A stretch of 58,502 nucleotides of DNA from positions 1 through 58,502 of the forward strand of contig NZ_MBPP01000028.1 of the NCBI RefSeq assembly GCF_001858325.1, given 5' to 3'. Shown here in pieces: positions 17,186 to 30,131 of this stretch. The stretch comes from Marinobacter sp. AC-23 (GTDB lineage: Bacteria; Pseudomonadota; Gammaproteobacteria; Pseudomonadales; Oleiphilaceae). Both the position numbers and the translations under genes were made by a program. Position 1 is the stretch's first letter. The number at the start of each line of letters is the position of its first letter. Below the pieces are notes generated by a model, which did no database searches, was not told where the DNA came from, and was given only the letters and a program-made list of their open reading frames with translations.

Positions 17186-17423
17186 CGCTATGACTGTGGA
17201 ATACAGCCATGAATATTATTCTATGTGCCTTCTTTGCAGGCAGGTTGTGTGCCATAAAGCATATAGGTAAGACTATACAGGCGGTTGCGAAATACGGATG
17301 CTTGGCGCGGCGTAAAACTGTAAAGTTGGCTGACATGACCCAAGAGGCTGTCATCGCCTCTAAGTGCCCGCCCGCGCGGCTTTGCTATATATTATTACCC
17401 GCCCCCGATGCAGGAGATTGCCC

Positions 17424-19283
17424 TTGAGTATCGAGCAAGGCATTGTGTTTTCGGTGCTCGGAATTACCCTTGCCATGTTTGTATGGAACCGCCTACGTTT
17501 TGATGTGGTGGCCATGCTGGCTTTATTGGCGGTGGCGGTCGCAGGCTTGGTGCCAACAGAAGAGTTGTTTGCCGGTTTTGGTCACCCTGCCGTGATTACC
17601 GTAGCTGCGGTTTTGGTTATCAGCCAAGGATTGGTGAACGGTGGGGTGGTAGACAACATCGCACGTTTGCTGGGTAAGATCAGCCATCGACCGACACTTC
17701 AGGTGTTCACCCTGACTAGCGTGGTGGCGCTTTGCTCTGGTTTTATCAATAACGTGGGTGCGCTTGCGTTGCTGATGCCCGTTGCTATCTGGATGTCACG
17801 TGAGGCGGGGCGTTCGCCTTCTCTGCTGCTGATGCCTTTGGCCTTCGGGTCGCTGCTGGGCGGCACCATGACCCTCATAGGCACGCCGCCTAATATCATC
17901 ATTGCCTCCTATCGTGAGGGCGGCTCCTTCGGGTTGTTCGATTTCGCGCCTGTTGGCGTGGCTATTACGCTGGCAGGGATTGCCTTCATTACGCTTATTG
18001 GTTGGCGCTTTACCCCTCGGCGAGAGGAAAGCCCGGCCAACAGCAAGTTGTTTAGCGTTGGTGAGTACGTTACTGAGTTGCGCATCCCTGTGGATTCACC
18101 TCACGCCGGGTCTACTTTGCATAGCTTGATCACCGGGGCCGGGGATGAACCGGATATTGTGGTTCTTGCTTTGATTCGAGGCGAGCAGCGCCAAGCTGTT
18201 CCCTCCACCTACAAGGTAATGCGTGAGGGCGATGTGCTGCTGGTAGAGGCCGATACGACCAGCTTGCAGACGTTTCTTGATAAAACCGGGTTAGAGCTTG
18301 CGCACCAGGCTGTAGACGATGAAGAAACGGAAAACGACAAGGAAAAGAATAGCGATAGCGCAGCCAACGAGGTCAGCAGTGAAGAAAACACAGAAGACGA
18401 TAAGGAATCCTCGGTTCGGATAGCCAAAGGCGAGCTTCACTTGGTCGAGGCTGTTATAGCGCCCGAGTCCTCGCTGGTGGGCCAAACTGCTAACCGGCTA
18501 CAGTTACGGGAACGCTATCAGCTTAATATTGTGGCCGTCGCCCGATTGGGTTACCGGCTCAAGCGACGTCTGGGCGATATACGCTTCAACGCCGGCGATA
18601 TATTGCTGGTGCAGGGCTTTGAGGATTCTCTGGGTGGCAGCCTGGCGGAACTGGGTTGCTTACCGCTGGCGGAGCGTGGCCTCAGGTTGGGTTCTCCCCG
18701 CAACACTGCTATGGCTTCCGGCATCTTTTTGGCCAGTATCGTCGCCATTGTGACGGGCTTGCTTGCTGCCCCAGTTGCTCTTGTCGCCGGGGCGGTTGCA
18801 ATGGTGCTGGTGAAGCTCCTGTCTGCAGCCGAGGCGTATAAGGCGATTGATTGGTCGGTGATTGTATTGTTGGCGGCGATGATTCCGGTTGGCCAGGCTA
18901 TGGAAACCACCGGGGGCGCGGGCTTGATTGCTGCACAGATGCTGGTGCTGGGTGAGAATCTTTCGGTTGCGTCGGTGCTGGTGATGATACTGGTGAGCAC
19001 AACGCTGTTATCCAACGTAGTAAATAACGCAGCAGCGGCTATTGTGGTTGCGCCAATTGCTCTGAGCCTGGCCAGTGACCTGCAAATACCTTCCGATGCG
19101 GTGTTGATGGCGGTTGCCGTTGGTGCGTCCTGTGCCTTTATGACGCCTATAGGGCATCAATCTAACGCGTTGGTTATGGAGCCAGGGGGCTATGAATTTG
19201 GTGACTACTGGCGCCTGGGTTTGCCCCTCACCCTGGTGGTCACGGTTGTTGCAGTGCCAGTCATTATGCTGGTCTGGACCTGA
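17424..19283 (+). CDS. SLC13-family permease with paired TrkA-C domains
   Basis: 619 residues: a first membrane half (about 5-200, with HPAVITVAAVLVISQGL and LGGTMTLIGTPPNIIIASY), two cytoplasmic TrkA-C (RCK-C) domains separated by a very acidic linker (about 300-330), then a second membrane half ending MTPIGHQSNALVMEPGGY. This matches the DASS/SLC13 anion transporters often annotated as sodium/sulfate or dicarboxylate symporters. The substrate is not decidable here; sulfate is often proposed for this RCK-containing subtype. The start is TTG, with AGGAG 8 bases upstream; the reading frame continues upstream without an RBS. Confidence 0.85.
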   Translation: MSIEQGIVFSVLGITLAMFVWNRLRFDVVAMLALLAVAVAGLVPTEELFAGFGHPAVITVAAVLVISQGLVNGGVVDNIARLLGKISHRPTLQVFTLTSVVALCSGFINNVGALALLMPVAIWMSREAGRSPSLLLMPLAFGSLLGGTMTLIGTPPNIIIASYREGGSFGLFDFAPVGVAITLAGIAFITLIGWRFTPRREESPANSKLFSVGEYVTELRIPVDSPHAGSTLHSLITGAGDEPDIVVLALIRGEQRQAVPSTYKVMREGDVLLVEADTTSLQTFLDKTGLELAHQAVDDEETENDKEKNSDSAANEVSSEENTEDDKESSVRIAKGELHLVEAVIAPESSLVGQTANRLQLRERYQLNIVAVARLGYRLKRRLGDIRFNAGDILLVQGFEDSLGGSLAELGCLPLAERGLRLGSPRNTAMASGIFLASIVAIVTGLLAAPVALVAGAVAMVLVKLLSAAEAYKAIDWSVIVLLAAMIPVGQAMETTGGAGLIAAQMLVLGENLSVASVLVMILVSTTLLSNVVNNAAAAIVVAPIALSLASDLQIPSDAVLMAVAVGASCAFMTPIGHQSNALVMEPGGYEFGDYWRLGLPLTLVVTVVAVPVIMLVWT

Positions 19284-19314
19284 TAGTATAAGAATGAATC
19301 AAGCCTGAGGAGCC

Positions 19315-20688
19315 ATGATGGAGGCAAAGCAGATGTATCGAGCTCAATTGCTGGCGGAGCTTGCGCTAACGCGAAAGCGAACGCGGGAACTCATCACATC
19401 ATTGGACGAGCAACAGCTTGACGTGCCTTACCACCCTGGGGTGAATCCGCCGCTCTGGGAAATGGGTCATGCCGCTTTTTTCTATGAAGTATTCGTGTTC
19501 AGCCTATTGGATGGGGATGCCAGCTTTGATCCGTCCATGGACGACCTGTGGGATTCGTTCCACATTGATCATCAGGATCGCTGGCGCGGGGATCTGTTTC
19601 CCGGCCTTGAAAAGACGTTGGCTTATTTCGATCATGTTTACGACAAAATGGCGGAACGTATTGGGCGCACGCTACTGACAGATCGCGAGCTGTATCTGTG
19701 CCGTTACGCCATTTATCACCAGAATATGCATATAGAATCACTGGTGTGGTGTCGTCAGACCGCGGGTTACGCACCGCCGCCAGGAGCTAGCTTTGAGCGC
19801 CCGGCACCAGGTGAGTTGCAAGCCAGCCCATTGCAGGGTGATGCCGCGGTTCCCGCCGGCGAATGGTTGATTGGCATGCCGGGTGAGTCGGAGCAGTATG
19901 CGACTGAGGATTTTGCATTCGACGCCGAAAAACCACGCCATGCGGTAAGCCTGGGTGGGTTTGCGATTTCCCGATGCCTGGTTAGCAATCAGGAGTTCGT
20001 GGCCTTCTTGGAAGATGGCGGTTATCAAAAACCTGAACTGTGGTCGTTTGGTGGCCAGAAATGGCTGAGAACAGAAACGGACATGGCGCACGTGTGTGGG
20101 TCGGCAATCCCCTTACTGCAAACACCACAGCACCCGCTCTACTGGCGCTGGCACGAGGGTCAGTGGCAGGAGCGGTTGTTTGATCAATGGCAGCCGTTGA
20201 AGCTAGATGCGCCGGTAACCCATGTCAGCTATTGGGAGGCAGAAGCATACTGCTGTTGGGCGGGCCGGCGCCTACCTACCGAGCAGGAATGGGAAGCGGC
20301 GGCGCTTGGTAACAGGCTGGGTGAGCCGTTCCGGAGATACCCTTGGGGCAACGAGCTGCCAGACGATACGCATGCAGATATGAACGCTAGCGGCATGGCG
20401 CAGAACTCAGTGGCCGATTATCCGGCAGGCGACAGCCCTTTTGGCGGCCGGCAGATGATCGGCACGGTGTGGGAATGGACCAGCAGTCAGTTCCTGCCTT
20501 ATGACGGGTTTCGCGTAGACATGTACCCGTTCATGTCTACGCTCCAGTTCGGGGATCATAAGGTTAGCCGTGGTGGCAGTTGTGCCACGTCGTCTTGCTT
20601 GATTCGCGGTACCTATCGGCAGGCATATCTGCCCCAGAGAACCGACGTGTATACCGGCTTTCGCACCTGCGCTTTAACCGAAAGTTAA
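19315..20688 (+). CDS. EgtB/SenA-type iron-dependent sulfoxide (selenoxide) synthase-like enzyme
   Basis: 457 residues: an N-terminal DinB-like four-helix domain (1-155) and a C-terminal FGE-sulfatase domain (about 190-455). The iron ligands of the EgtB family are present: His52 (EMGHAAFF) and the H-x3-H-x-E motif His135, His139, Glu141. The FGE part has RRLPTEQEWEAAA and GTVWEWTSSQF. EgtB joins a thiol to hercynine in ergothioneine synthesis; SenA does the same with selenosugar, and OvoA with histidine. No egtD or methyltransferase gene is adjacent and there is no fused methyltransferase domain, so the exact substrate is open. GAGGAG precedes the ATG. Confidence 0.8.
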   Translation: MMEAKQMYRAQLLAELALTRKRTRELITSLDEQQLDVPYHPGVNPPLWEMGHAAFFYEVFVFSLLDGDASFDPSMDDLWDSFHIDHQDRWRGDLFPGLEKTLAYFDHVYDKMAERIGRTLLTDRELYLCRYAIYHQNMHIESLVWCRQTAGYAPPPGASFERPAPGELQASPLQGDAAVPAGEWLIGMPGESEQYATEDFAFDAEKPRHAVSLGGFAISRCLVSNQEFVAFLEDGGYQKPELWSFGGQKWLRTETDMAHVCGSAIPLLQTPQHPLYWRWHEGQWQERLFDQWQPLKLDAPVTHVSYWEAEAYCCWAGRRLPTEQEWEAAALGNRLGEPFRRYPWGNELPDDTHADMNASGMAQNSVADYPAGDSPFGGRQMIGTVWEWTSSQFLPYDGFRVDMYPFMSTLQFGDHKVSRGGSCATSSCLIRGTYRQAYLPQRTDVYTGFRTCALTES

Positions 20689-20690
20689 GT

Positions 20691-22271
20691 TCAGCTCGCT
20701 TTGTCTGAAGCCAGTGCCGGTATTGCCGGAACTCTGTCCAGGAGGTGGCTGGCCAGCGCAACGCCGGTCTCGCTCATGGTGAGGTAGGCGTCATCGGCGC
20801 CGGCTTCGCAAATGCGCTCGGCTTCGTCAGCGTACATGGTGTGGGCAACAATGTAGCCGGTAAAGCCCAGTTTTCTTAGCATTCGCGCAGCGATCAGTTT
20901 GGCCTCTATATCACTCATGGCAAGGATAACGGCTTCCACGGCTGGCATATGTAGCGCTTCCCAGAAGGTGTTGTCTTCAGCATCGGCGTAGACAACGTTC
21001 CGCCCTTTTGCCTGGTGTCGTTGCACCTTGGGGAGGTCAGAATCCAGCGCCATGAGCCTTGCTTCTGACGTTTTCAGCCAGTCGTACGCTGCGGTCCCGG
21101 TGCGCCCCATTCCCATCACCAGAACGCGGGTGTCACCCAGAGAAATGGGCAGCTCATCCGGGTGGCGCTGTTGACTCTCGAAGGGCACAAGCCGGTGGCT
21201 CAAACGCTCGTAAAGTGGGTGAGCGAGCCGGTTCAACGGCGCCGAAATCAGAAACGACAGTGCCACGGTTATGGCTAAAGGTACCAGCCATTCCGGCAGT
21301 GCGATGCTGGCAACGATCAGCCCGAACTCGCTGTAGTTGGTGAGAGCCAGCGCGGTAAGAAAGCCGCTGCGGGCACGCAGGCGAAACAGCAGCATAAGGA
21401 AGAAGAACAGAATCCCCTTTATAGGCAGCACTAGAGCCGCCACAACGGCAAATATAATGGCATTTGTATCTGGCAGGCCGCCTATGCCGATTTGCAAAAA
21501 GAAGCCGACCAGAAAGATTTCCTTTACGCTCCACAGGGATTTTGCCAGCTCCTGGCTGCGAGGGTGATTGGCCAGAATGGCACCGAAAACCAGAGCGCCC
21601 AGCTCTGAACTAAGACCAACGGTTTCAAAGCCCATGCCTCCCAACACCAGTGCCAAAAGAAGGCCCAGAAGAACCAGCAGCTCGTCGTGCCCGCTGGCAT
21701 CCAGAAGCTTGAACAGCAACGGCCGCAACAGTGGCAAGCCAAAGACAATCAACGCCCACTCTGAAGGTGTCTGGCCCGCAGCCAGGCTCATCACCAGTAA
21801 GGCAATCAAATCCTGCATAATCAGGATGCCGATGGACACCCGGCCGTGGAATGCTCTGAGCTCGCGTTTGTTCTCCAATACCTTTGCAGCTAACACAGTA
21901 GAGGAGAACGATAGGGCAACGGCTAACAGGAAGGCCACGTACCAGCTTATATCCAGCAGCAGGTAAAGGCCGGGCGTAAACACAAAGCAGGTGATGGCAA
22001 AATGCAGCAAGCTGCCGCCGATTACCTCTGGGCTGATAACCGACTTGAGTTTGAGCTTGAGGCCCACCGTAAACAGCATGAGCAATACGCCCAAATGGGC
22101 AATATGAGCCAGTACGGATGTGGGTTCTGCCGAAATACCGATAGACGGGCTGGCGGCGAGACCACTGAGCACGAAACCCGCCCCCAGATAGCCAACCAGC
22201 GGCGGTAGGCCTACGGCTTTTATCAGGAGGCCAAGGCCGAATGCAAAGGAAATCCAGATAGCTTCAGGCAT
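20691..22271 (-). CDS. CPA2-family cation/proton antiporter with TrkA-N domain (KefB/YbaL-like)
   Basis: 526 residues. Residues 1-370 form the Na+/H+ exchanger-type membrane domain (about 12 helices; LGVLLMLFTVGLKLKL, FSSTVLAAKVLENKRE, GLSSELGALVFGAILANHP). A cytoplasmic TrkA-N domain follows from about 393 (VLVMGMGRTGTAAYDWL), with a typical NAD-binding glycine pattern. Related proteins exchange K+ or Na+ for protons under redox or electrophile control. Convergent with the EgtB-like gene, separated by 2 bases. Confidence 0.85.
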   Translation of the reverse strand: MPEAIWISFAFGLGLLIKAVGLPPLVGYLGAGFVLSGLAASPSIGISAEPTSVLAHIAHLGVLLMLFTVGLKLKLKSVISPEVIGGSLLHFAITCFVFTPGLYLLLDISWYVAFLLAVALSFSSTVLAAKVLENKRELRAFHGRVSIGILIMQDLIALLVMSLAAGQTPSEWALIVFGLPLLRPLLFKLLDASGHDELLVLLGLLLALVLGGMGFETVGLSSELGALVFGAILANHPRSQELAKSLWSVKEIFLVGFFLQIGIGGLPDTNAIIFAVVAALVLPIKGILFFFLMLLFRLRARSGFLTALALTNYSEFGLIVASIALPEWLVPLAITVALSFLISAPLNRLAHPLYERLSHRLVPFESQQRHPDELPISLGDTRVLVMGMGRTGTAAYDWLKTSEARLMALDSDLPKVQRHQAKGRNVVYADAEDNTFWEALHMPAVEAVILAMSDIEAKLIAARMLRKLGFTGYIVAHTMYADEAERICEAGADDAYLTMSETGVALASHLLDRVPAIPALASDKAS

Positions 22272-22372
22272 GAGAGGTTCTTTCAGGCGAAACGGGTGAC
22301 CTTCCGTGTAAGGCTACCTTGTTTCCCATGGTCGTTGAAGACAATAACGCCAGAACCTCGTGGCCGTTTGCG

Positions 22373-23319
22373 TCAGTTGGTGTTTGAAATGTGGGTTTTG
22401 GCAAATTCAAGGAACAGGCGTGCAGATTCTTCCGGCGCTCGATCATCGGTGCGTGGCCAATGCCGTCCATTACTTCCAGACGTGCATCGGGAATGATTTT
22501 CTGAAAAACGTCGCCGTTGCGGTAATCGAGAATGCGGTCTTCTTTGCCCCAGATTATGAGCGTCGGATCTTCAATATTTTTAATGATGTTGCGAAACTCC
22601 GATTTGAAACCCGCCTCCTGTATGGCGGCGAAAATCACCTTGTTCACGGCTTGATTGGCAATGGCTTGCTCTTCCATAACACCCAGGATCGGCCAGGGAA
22701 CAAAGGGCTTTTCCTCCAAGGCAAAATCCATCAACCGCTCGAAATCCCCCGGCTTACTCGGAATGAGAGGGTTGTCACCTGCAAGTACCATATCGACCAT
22801 CTCGCTTTCGTACTCAAGAATGCCTGCCGGGTCGAACAGCACAGCAGTTTTGATCTGTTTCGGGTACGTAGCGGCGTAAAGGGCAGTAATGCCGCCGCCC
22901 ATGGAGTTGCCCATCATGTGCATCTCATTGATACCTAAAGCCTCGATAATGCGGGCAAGGTGACCAACCTGTTGTTCCAAACTGTATCCCAAATCTAGCG
23001 GTTTGCTGCTCTCGCCGTGGCCAGGAAGATCTATGGCATAAACGTTGAAATCATCAGTGAGCTCGCGGGCGATTCGAGTCCAGTTATCCTTGTTGGCTCC
23101 AAACCCGTGAACCAGAACAATGGTGTCGCCGTTGTTGGCTTTGGTGTTTCGCAAGTAAGCGATGTTCAGCTCACCCACGGTAATGCTGGTCGCTTCCAAA
23201 CCTGCGGCAGAGCGCTCCAGGCTGATGGCCGTTTCGTATATGCCGTGTCGGGAACAGGCGCTTACAAGCAGAATGGAGATAAGTAGAAAAATAGCGGTGA
23301 TGGGCAATTTTTGCAGCAT
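22373..23319 (-). pseudogene. Alpha/beta-hydrolase lipoprotein (lipase-like), frameshift near the 3' end
   Basis: A lipoprotein signal peptide (lipobox VSAC, Cys22) leads into an alpha/beta hydrolase with the oxyanion motif HGFGANKDNW, nucleophile GNSMGGG, acid WGKEDRILDY and catalytic His in GIGHAPMIER. After ER the frame is lost at CCGG (22432-22435). Adding one C continues as PEESARLFLEFAKTHISN and reaches a stop at 22373, the normal ending for such a fold. As read, the frame instead runs on for another 35 atypical residues to 22264 and overlaps the antiporter gene. A single-base error is the simplest explanation. Confidence 0.78.
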
Positions 23320-23383
23320 TCGGGCGGTTCCTGGCTGTTTTGTGTTTTACGCCCATTGGGCGAATGCGCATACAGTACTCTAT

Positions 23384-23411
23384 AAAAAAGCCCGGTCATT
23401 GGCCGGGCTTT
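23384..23411 (-). terminator. Rho-independent terminator of the purH-purD transcript
   Basis: The stem AAAGCCCGG / CCGGGCTTT is followed in the minus direction by a run of Ts. It lies 17 bases past the purD stop. Confidence 0.88.
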
Positions 23412-23427
23412 AGCTTGCAGAGCGTCG

Positions 23428-24725
<1,298 letters not shown>

Positions 24726-24753
24726 CTACCCTATACGTTTATAACGTGTCGTA

Positions 24754-26334
24754 TCAGTGCCGGAAATGGCGCATGCCGGTGAAGACCATGGCAATGCCGT
24801 GTTCGTTGGCGGCATCGATCACCTCCTGATCCCGCATGGAGCCGCCTGGCTGTATCACCGCAGTAATACCGGCCGCAGCGGCTGCGTCAATGCCATCCCG
24901 GAACGGGAAGAAGGCATCAGAAGCCATTACTGAGCCTTTCACTTCCAGGTTTTCATCGGCGGCCTTGATGCCAGCAATCCGGGCGCTGTAAACGCGGCTC
25001 ATTTGGCCTGCGCCAACACCAATTGTGCGGCCTGAACGGGCATAAACAATGGCGTTGGATTTCACGTATTTTGCCACTTCCCAGGCAAACAGCAGGTCGT
25101 TCAGTTCGTGCTCGGTTGGCTGGCGGGTGGTCACCACTTTTACGTCGGCCATGGCCACCATGCCCAGGTCACGATCCTGTACCAGTAGGCCGCCGGTTAC
25201 GCGCTTGTAGTCCATGGACTGGGCGCGCTCGCCGTTGAGATCGCCGCAGGCCAGCAGGCGTACATTCTTTTTCGCGCTGACCAGCTTCACTGCCTCCGGT
25301 GCGATGGAGGGTGCAATAATAACTTCCACGAACTGGCGATCAATAATGGCCTTGGCGGTTTCGGCGTCCAGCTCCCGGTTGAAGGCAATAATGCCGCCGA
25401 AAGCCGAGGTGGGGTCGGTTGCAAAGGCCAGGTCATAGGCCTGGTGAATATCCGACCCAATTGCTACGCCGCAGGGGTTGGCGTGCTTGACGATTACGCA
25501 GGCGGGGTCCGCAAACGGCTTCACGCATTCCAAGGCAGCGTCGGTGTCCGCCACGTTGTTGTAGGACAGCTCCTTGCCTTGAAGTTGCTTTGCCGTGGCC
25601 ACGCAGGCTTCTTTCGGGTTGCGCTCCGCGTAGAAAGCCGCGCGCTGGTGCGGATTTTCGCCGTAACGCATGTCCTGAACTTTTACGTACTGGCTGTTAA
25701 AGGTGCGCGGGAAATCGGCGTTGTTGTTGTCAGCGGTGCGGCCACCCAGGTAGTTGGCAATGGCGCCATCGTAGCCTGCGGTATGCTCGAATGCCTTTAC
25801 TGCCAGATCAAACCGGGTGCTGTGGCTCAGCTGGCCATCGTTGTCTTCCAGTTCTTTCAGAACCAGGCTGTAATCTGAGGCATTGACCACAATGGCGACA
25901 TCGTTGTGGTTTTTGGCCGCAGCGCGAACCATGGTTGGGCCGCCGATATCAATGTTTTCAATAGCGGTAGCAAGATCGCAGTCGGGGTTGGCGACGGTGG
26001 ATTCGAATGGGTACAGGTTCACCACAACCATATCAATGGGGTTGATGCCGTGCTCGCCCATGATGGCATCGTCTGTGCCCCGGCGGCCCAGAATGCCGCC
26101 GTGGATTTTCGGGTGCAGGGTTTTTACCCGGCCATCCATCATCTCGGGAAACCCGGTGTAGTCAGAGACTTCGGTAACGAGAACGCGGTTTTCCTTAAGG
26201 AGCCGAAAGGTGCCTCCGGTGGAAAGCAGCTCGATACCGCGATCGGTCAGGGCGCGCCCAAACTCAACAATGCCGGATTTATCACTGACACTGATCAGTG
26301 CGCGACGGACGGGGGTATTAGCCTGGTTTGCCAT
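24754..26334 (-). CDS. purH: Bifunctional AICAR transformylase/IMP cyclohydrolase
   Basis: 526 residues, complete. The N-terminal MGS-like IMP cyclohydrolase domain (1-200) has [32 protein letters not shown] and [16 protein letters not shown]. The C-terminal transformylase has [26 protein letters not shown] and [16 protein letters not shown]. It carries out the last two steps to IMP. It lies 34 bases upstream of purD on the same strand, in the conserved fis-purH-purD order. Confidence 0.96.
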   Translation of the reverse strand: MANQANTPVRRALISVSDKSGIVEFGRALTDRGIELLSTGGTFRLLKENRVLVTEVSDYTGFPEMMDGRVKTLHPKIHGGILGRRGTDDAIMGEHGINPIDMVVVNLYPFESTVANPDCDLATAIENIDIGGPTMVRAAAKNHNDVAIVVNASDYSLVLKELEDNDGQLSHSTRFDLAVKAFEHTAGYDGAIANYLGGRTADNNNADFPRTFNSQYVKVQDMRYGENPHQRAAFYAERNPKEACVATAKQLQGKELSYNNVADTDAALECVKPFADPACVIVKHANPCGVAIGSDIHQAYDLAFATDPTSAFGGIIAFNRELDAETAKAIIDRQFVEVIIAPSIAPEAVKLVSAKKNVRLLACGDLNGERAQSMDYKRVTGGLLVQDRDLGMVAMADVKVVTTRQPTEHELNDLLFAWEVAKYVKSNAIVYARSGRTIGVGAGQMSRVYSARIAGIKAADENLEVKGSVMASDAFFPFRDGIDAAAAAGITAVIQPGGSMRDQEVIDAANEHGIAMVFTGMRHFRH

Positions 26335-26367
26335 GGGGTTATATTCTTCACTTGGGGTGAACGAATA

Positions 26368-26398
26368 AGGGCCTCGCGAAGGGTATCCGGGAGGCCCT
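26368..26398 (-). terminator. Hairpin between fis and purH
   Basis: The stem AGGGCCTC / GAGGCCCT has a 15-base loop and is followed in the minus direction by TTATTCG. It begins 22 bases after the fis stop and could terminate or attenuate dusB-fis transcription before purH. The U-tract is poor. Confidence 0.5.
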
Positions 26399-26419
26399 CT
26401 TCAAGTCAGGATGTCTCGA

Positions 26420-26737
26420 TTATAGCAGGCCGTACTGCTTCAGCTTTTTGCGCAAGGTCCCGCGATTCAGGCCGAGCATGGTGGATGCCTTGGTCTGGTT
26501 GTTGCGGGTGTACTTCATTACCTGTTCCAGCAGAGGTGCTTCCACTTCGGAAAGTACCAGTTGGTAGACTTCAGTAACGGGCGCTCCATCAAGCTGGGCA
26601 AAGTAGTTTTTCAGAGCCACTTCAACGTTATCTCGCAGGGTAACGGTGTTGCCGCTGCTGTTCACCGTTTGTAGCTGGTGAATATCATCGTTGGCCGGGG
26701 TGTTCAGTGTGTTGTTTGCCAAAGTCTCAGCGGTCAT
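26420..26737 (-). CDS. fis: DNA-binding protein Fis
   Basis: 105 residues, slightly longer than E. coli Fis at its N-terminus. The C-terminal helix-turn-helix [24 protein letters not shown] (in two parts: turn around LGLN, recognition helix RGTLRKKLK) is conserved. Fis is a nucleoid protein that bends DNA, stimulates rRNA promoters and aids recombination. The ATG overlaps the dusB stop (ATGA), the conserved dusB-fis arrangement, so translation is coupled. Confidence 0.95.
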   Translation of the reverse strand: MTAETLANNTLNTPANDDIHQLQTVNSSGNTVTLRDNVEVALKNYFAQLDGAPVTEVYQLVLSEVEAPLLEQVMKYTRNNQTKASTMLGLNRGTLRKKLKQYGLL

Positions 26738-27732
26738 GCTGCGAATTCCTCTCCATTTCGTAAACCTGAAAAATACTGTCGGATACTGTTTTTCTGCTCC
26801 ACCGCGCTGTTGAGCACGTTGAAGCGACTGCGGAACTGTTTGTCCGGGTCGTGGGACTGCAAGTACCAACCCACGTGTTTTCTGGCAATACGCACGCCCA
26901 TGAGCTCGCCGTAAAAGCTGTGCAGGGCGCCTAGGTGTTCGCTTAAAATCTGTTCCACTTCGCTCAATGGAGGCGCCGGCAAGTGCCGACCGGTTTCAAG
27001 GAAATGTAGAATTTCCCGAAAAATCCATGGGCTGCCTTGAGCGGCGCGACCTATAAGCAGGCCATCGGCGCCGGTATGCTCAAGCACCATGCGGGCTTTC
27101 TCCGGCGATGTGATGTCGCCATTGGCGAAAACCGGAATGCCAACGCTGGCTTTGATCTGTGCAATGGTGTCGTATTCTGCCTCGCCGTTGTACTTGTCGG
27201 CGCGGGTACGACCATGAATCGCCAAAGCCTGAATGCCACTATCTTCGGCCATACGGGCGATGGTAAGCGCGTTGCGATTGTCCTGATCCCAACCAGTACG
27301 CATTTTCAGCGTAACGGGGACATCAACGGCACTGACTACAGCATTCAATATGTCTCGAACCAGGCTTTCATCCTTCATCAGCGCTGAACCAGCCGCCTTG
27401 TTGCATACTTTTTTCGCCGGACAACCCATATTGATGTCAATAATCTGGGCGCCAGATTCGGCATTAAGGCGGGCCGCGTTGGCCAGCATTTCCGGGTCAC
27501 CGCCAGCAATCTGCACCGATCTCGGTTCAGGCTCTCCGGCATGATCCATACGGGATCTGGATTTGCGCGTATGCCAGAGCTTGCTATCTGCTATGACCAT
27601 TTCCGACACCGCCAGGCCCGCGCCCATTTTGCGGCAGAGTAGCCGAAAGGGGCGGTCTGTTACACCTGCCATGGGCGCAACAATCAGCGAGTTGGGCAGT
27701 GTGTACGGCCCGATTTTTGCCGTTGGCAACAT
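26734..27732 (-). CDS. dusB: tRNA-dihydrouridine synthase B
   Basis: About 332 residues. The FMN-binding TIM barrel has [12 protein letters not shown] at the N-terminus, the catalytic-cysteine signature [21 protein letters not shown] (in parts), LKMRTGW and [12 protein letters not shown]. It reduces specific uridines in tRNA with NADPH. I choose the ATG at 27730-27732; an in-frame GTG lies six codons upstream without a better RBS. Confidence 0.94.
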   Translation of the reverse strand: MLPTAKIGPYTLPNSLIVAPMAGVTDRPFRLLCRKMGAGLAVSEMVIADSKLWHTRKSRSRMDHAGEPEPRSVQIAGGDPEMLANAARLNAESGAQIIDINMGCPAKKVCNKAAGSALMKDESLVRDILNAVVSAVDVPVTLKMRTGWDQDNRNALTIARMAEDSGIQALAIHGRTRADKYNGEAEYDTIAQIKASVGIPVFANGDITSPEKARMVLEHTGADGLLIGRAAQGSPWIFREILHFLETGRHLPAPPLSEVEQILSEHLGALHSFYGELMGVRIARKHVGWYLQSHDPDKQFRSRFNVLNSAVEQKNSIRQYFSGLRNGEEFAA

Positions 27733-27927
27733 GGTTTGAACCCGTATCACAGCAGAGTAAGCAAAAGTCGGAGCGGTGCGGCTGTTTAATAAATGACCGA
27801 TGCCGATTCCGAAGGGCGCTAATGATACCGCCGGGGGCCCTTTGATTGAAGGGGCAAAGGGGCTAAAAAACTGATTATTTTTCGCTCTTTCTGGTTGACT
27901 TTTGTGCGATGTGGTGGGGGTTGGTGT

Positions 27928-27952
27928 GTCTGCCGGGTGGTCACCGGCAGAC
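27928..27952 (-). terminator. Hairpin after the DUF3426 gene
   Basis: A perfect 9-base stem GTCTGCCGG / CCGGCAGAC with a 7-base loop, starting 5 bases past the stop. No T-run follows, so it may be a weak terminator or a processing hairpin before dusB. The remaining bases 27733-27927 show no gene and presumably hold the dusB-fis promoter. Confidence 0.45.
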
Positions 27953-27956
27953 AGTT

Positions 27957-29144
<1,188 letters not shown>

Positions 29145-29206
29145 GCTTCGTTCCTGAAAGCGACTGAACTAGGAGTCAGAGAGTTTAGTTGTTAAGACAG
29201 CCTTCG

Positions 29207-30103
29207 TCATCTGTCGTTACGCCGACCTGTGAGACGTATCCATTCTTCACGTTGCTCCGGTTCGTCCATAATAAACCAGGGTTCGTAGGCAACCATCACC
29301 TCACGGGCCTGATTAGACAGAATACCTGAAAGCACCAGGTCACCTCCTGGCTTTGTGAGCGCTGCGAGGTGCGGTGCCAAGCCAATCAGTGGCTGCGCGA
29401 GAATGTTCGCCAGCATGACATCGGCTTTGGTGTTTGGTTCGTCTTTTGGTAGATAGAGATCAAGCTTAGCCTGATTCACCCCATTGCGGCGTGCATTCTC
29501 GCGACTAGCTTCCAGCGCCTGGGGGTCGGTGTCTACGCCAACCACATGGTCCGCGCCCAGTAGCAGAGCCGCCAGGCCAAGTATGCCGGAGCCGCAGCCA
29601 TAGTCTGTAACCTGTTTGCCTTGAACATCCTGCCCATCCAACCATTCCAGGCACAACGCGGTGGTGGCGTGGGTGCCGGTTCCGAAGGCTAGCCCTGGGT
29701 CCAGCATCAGGTTCGCCGCATCTGGGTCGGGCGCGTCGGCCCAACTGGGTACTATCCAAAGGCGCTCGCCGAACTGCAGTGGATGAAAATCGTCCATCCA
29801 GGCCCGTTCCCAGTCTTTGTCTTCAACCAAGGTTACGTCAATGTCTGCCAGGGATTGCTGGGTTTGCTGGTGCCAGGCGTTGCGCACGTCGGTGCACAGC
29901 TGGTCAATGTCCCGGTCTGACTGAAATAGCCCAGTAACGGTAGTCTGGCTCCACAAGGGTGTGGTTCCAGGGTCCGGCTCGTAGAGCGGCTGATCTGCGG
30001 CATCTTCCATGGAAACGGCGTCGGCACCCATCTCCATAAGCAGATCCTCCAACTGATCCGCGGTGTCGGGATCAGCTGGAATCTGAAGTTGTATCCAGGG
30101 CAT
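29207..30103 (-). CDS. prmA: Ribosomal protein L11 methyltransferase
   Basis: 298 residues. An N-terminal substrate-recognition domain (1-100, MPWIQLQIPADPDTADQLE) is followed by a class I SAM-binding fold (GLAFGTGTHATTALCLEWL, DYGCGSGILGLAALLLGA, DVMLANILAQPL with the NPPF-like loop replaced as usual in PrmA). It trimethylates lysines and the N-terminus of L11. Downstream of accC by 28 bases, as in many gammaproteobacteria. Confidence 0.95.
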   Translation of the reverse strand: MPWIQLQIPADPDTADQLEDLLMEMGADAVSMEDAADQPLYEPDPGTTPLWSQTTVTGLFQSDRDIDQLCTDVRNAWHQQTQQSLADIDVTLVEDKDWERAWMDDFHPLQFGERLWIVPSWADAPDPDAANLMLDPGLAFGTGTHATTALCLEWLDGQDVQGKQVTDYGCGSGILGLAALLLGADHVVGVDTDPQALEASRENARRNGVNQAKLDLYLPKDEPNTKADVMLANILAQPLIGLAPHLAALTKPGGDLVLSGILSNQAREVMVAYEPWFIMDEPEQREEWIRLTGRRNDR

Positions 30104-30131
30104 AAGTCTTCCTGCATTGCGATGCAGGGTG

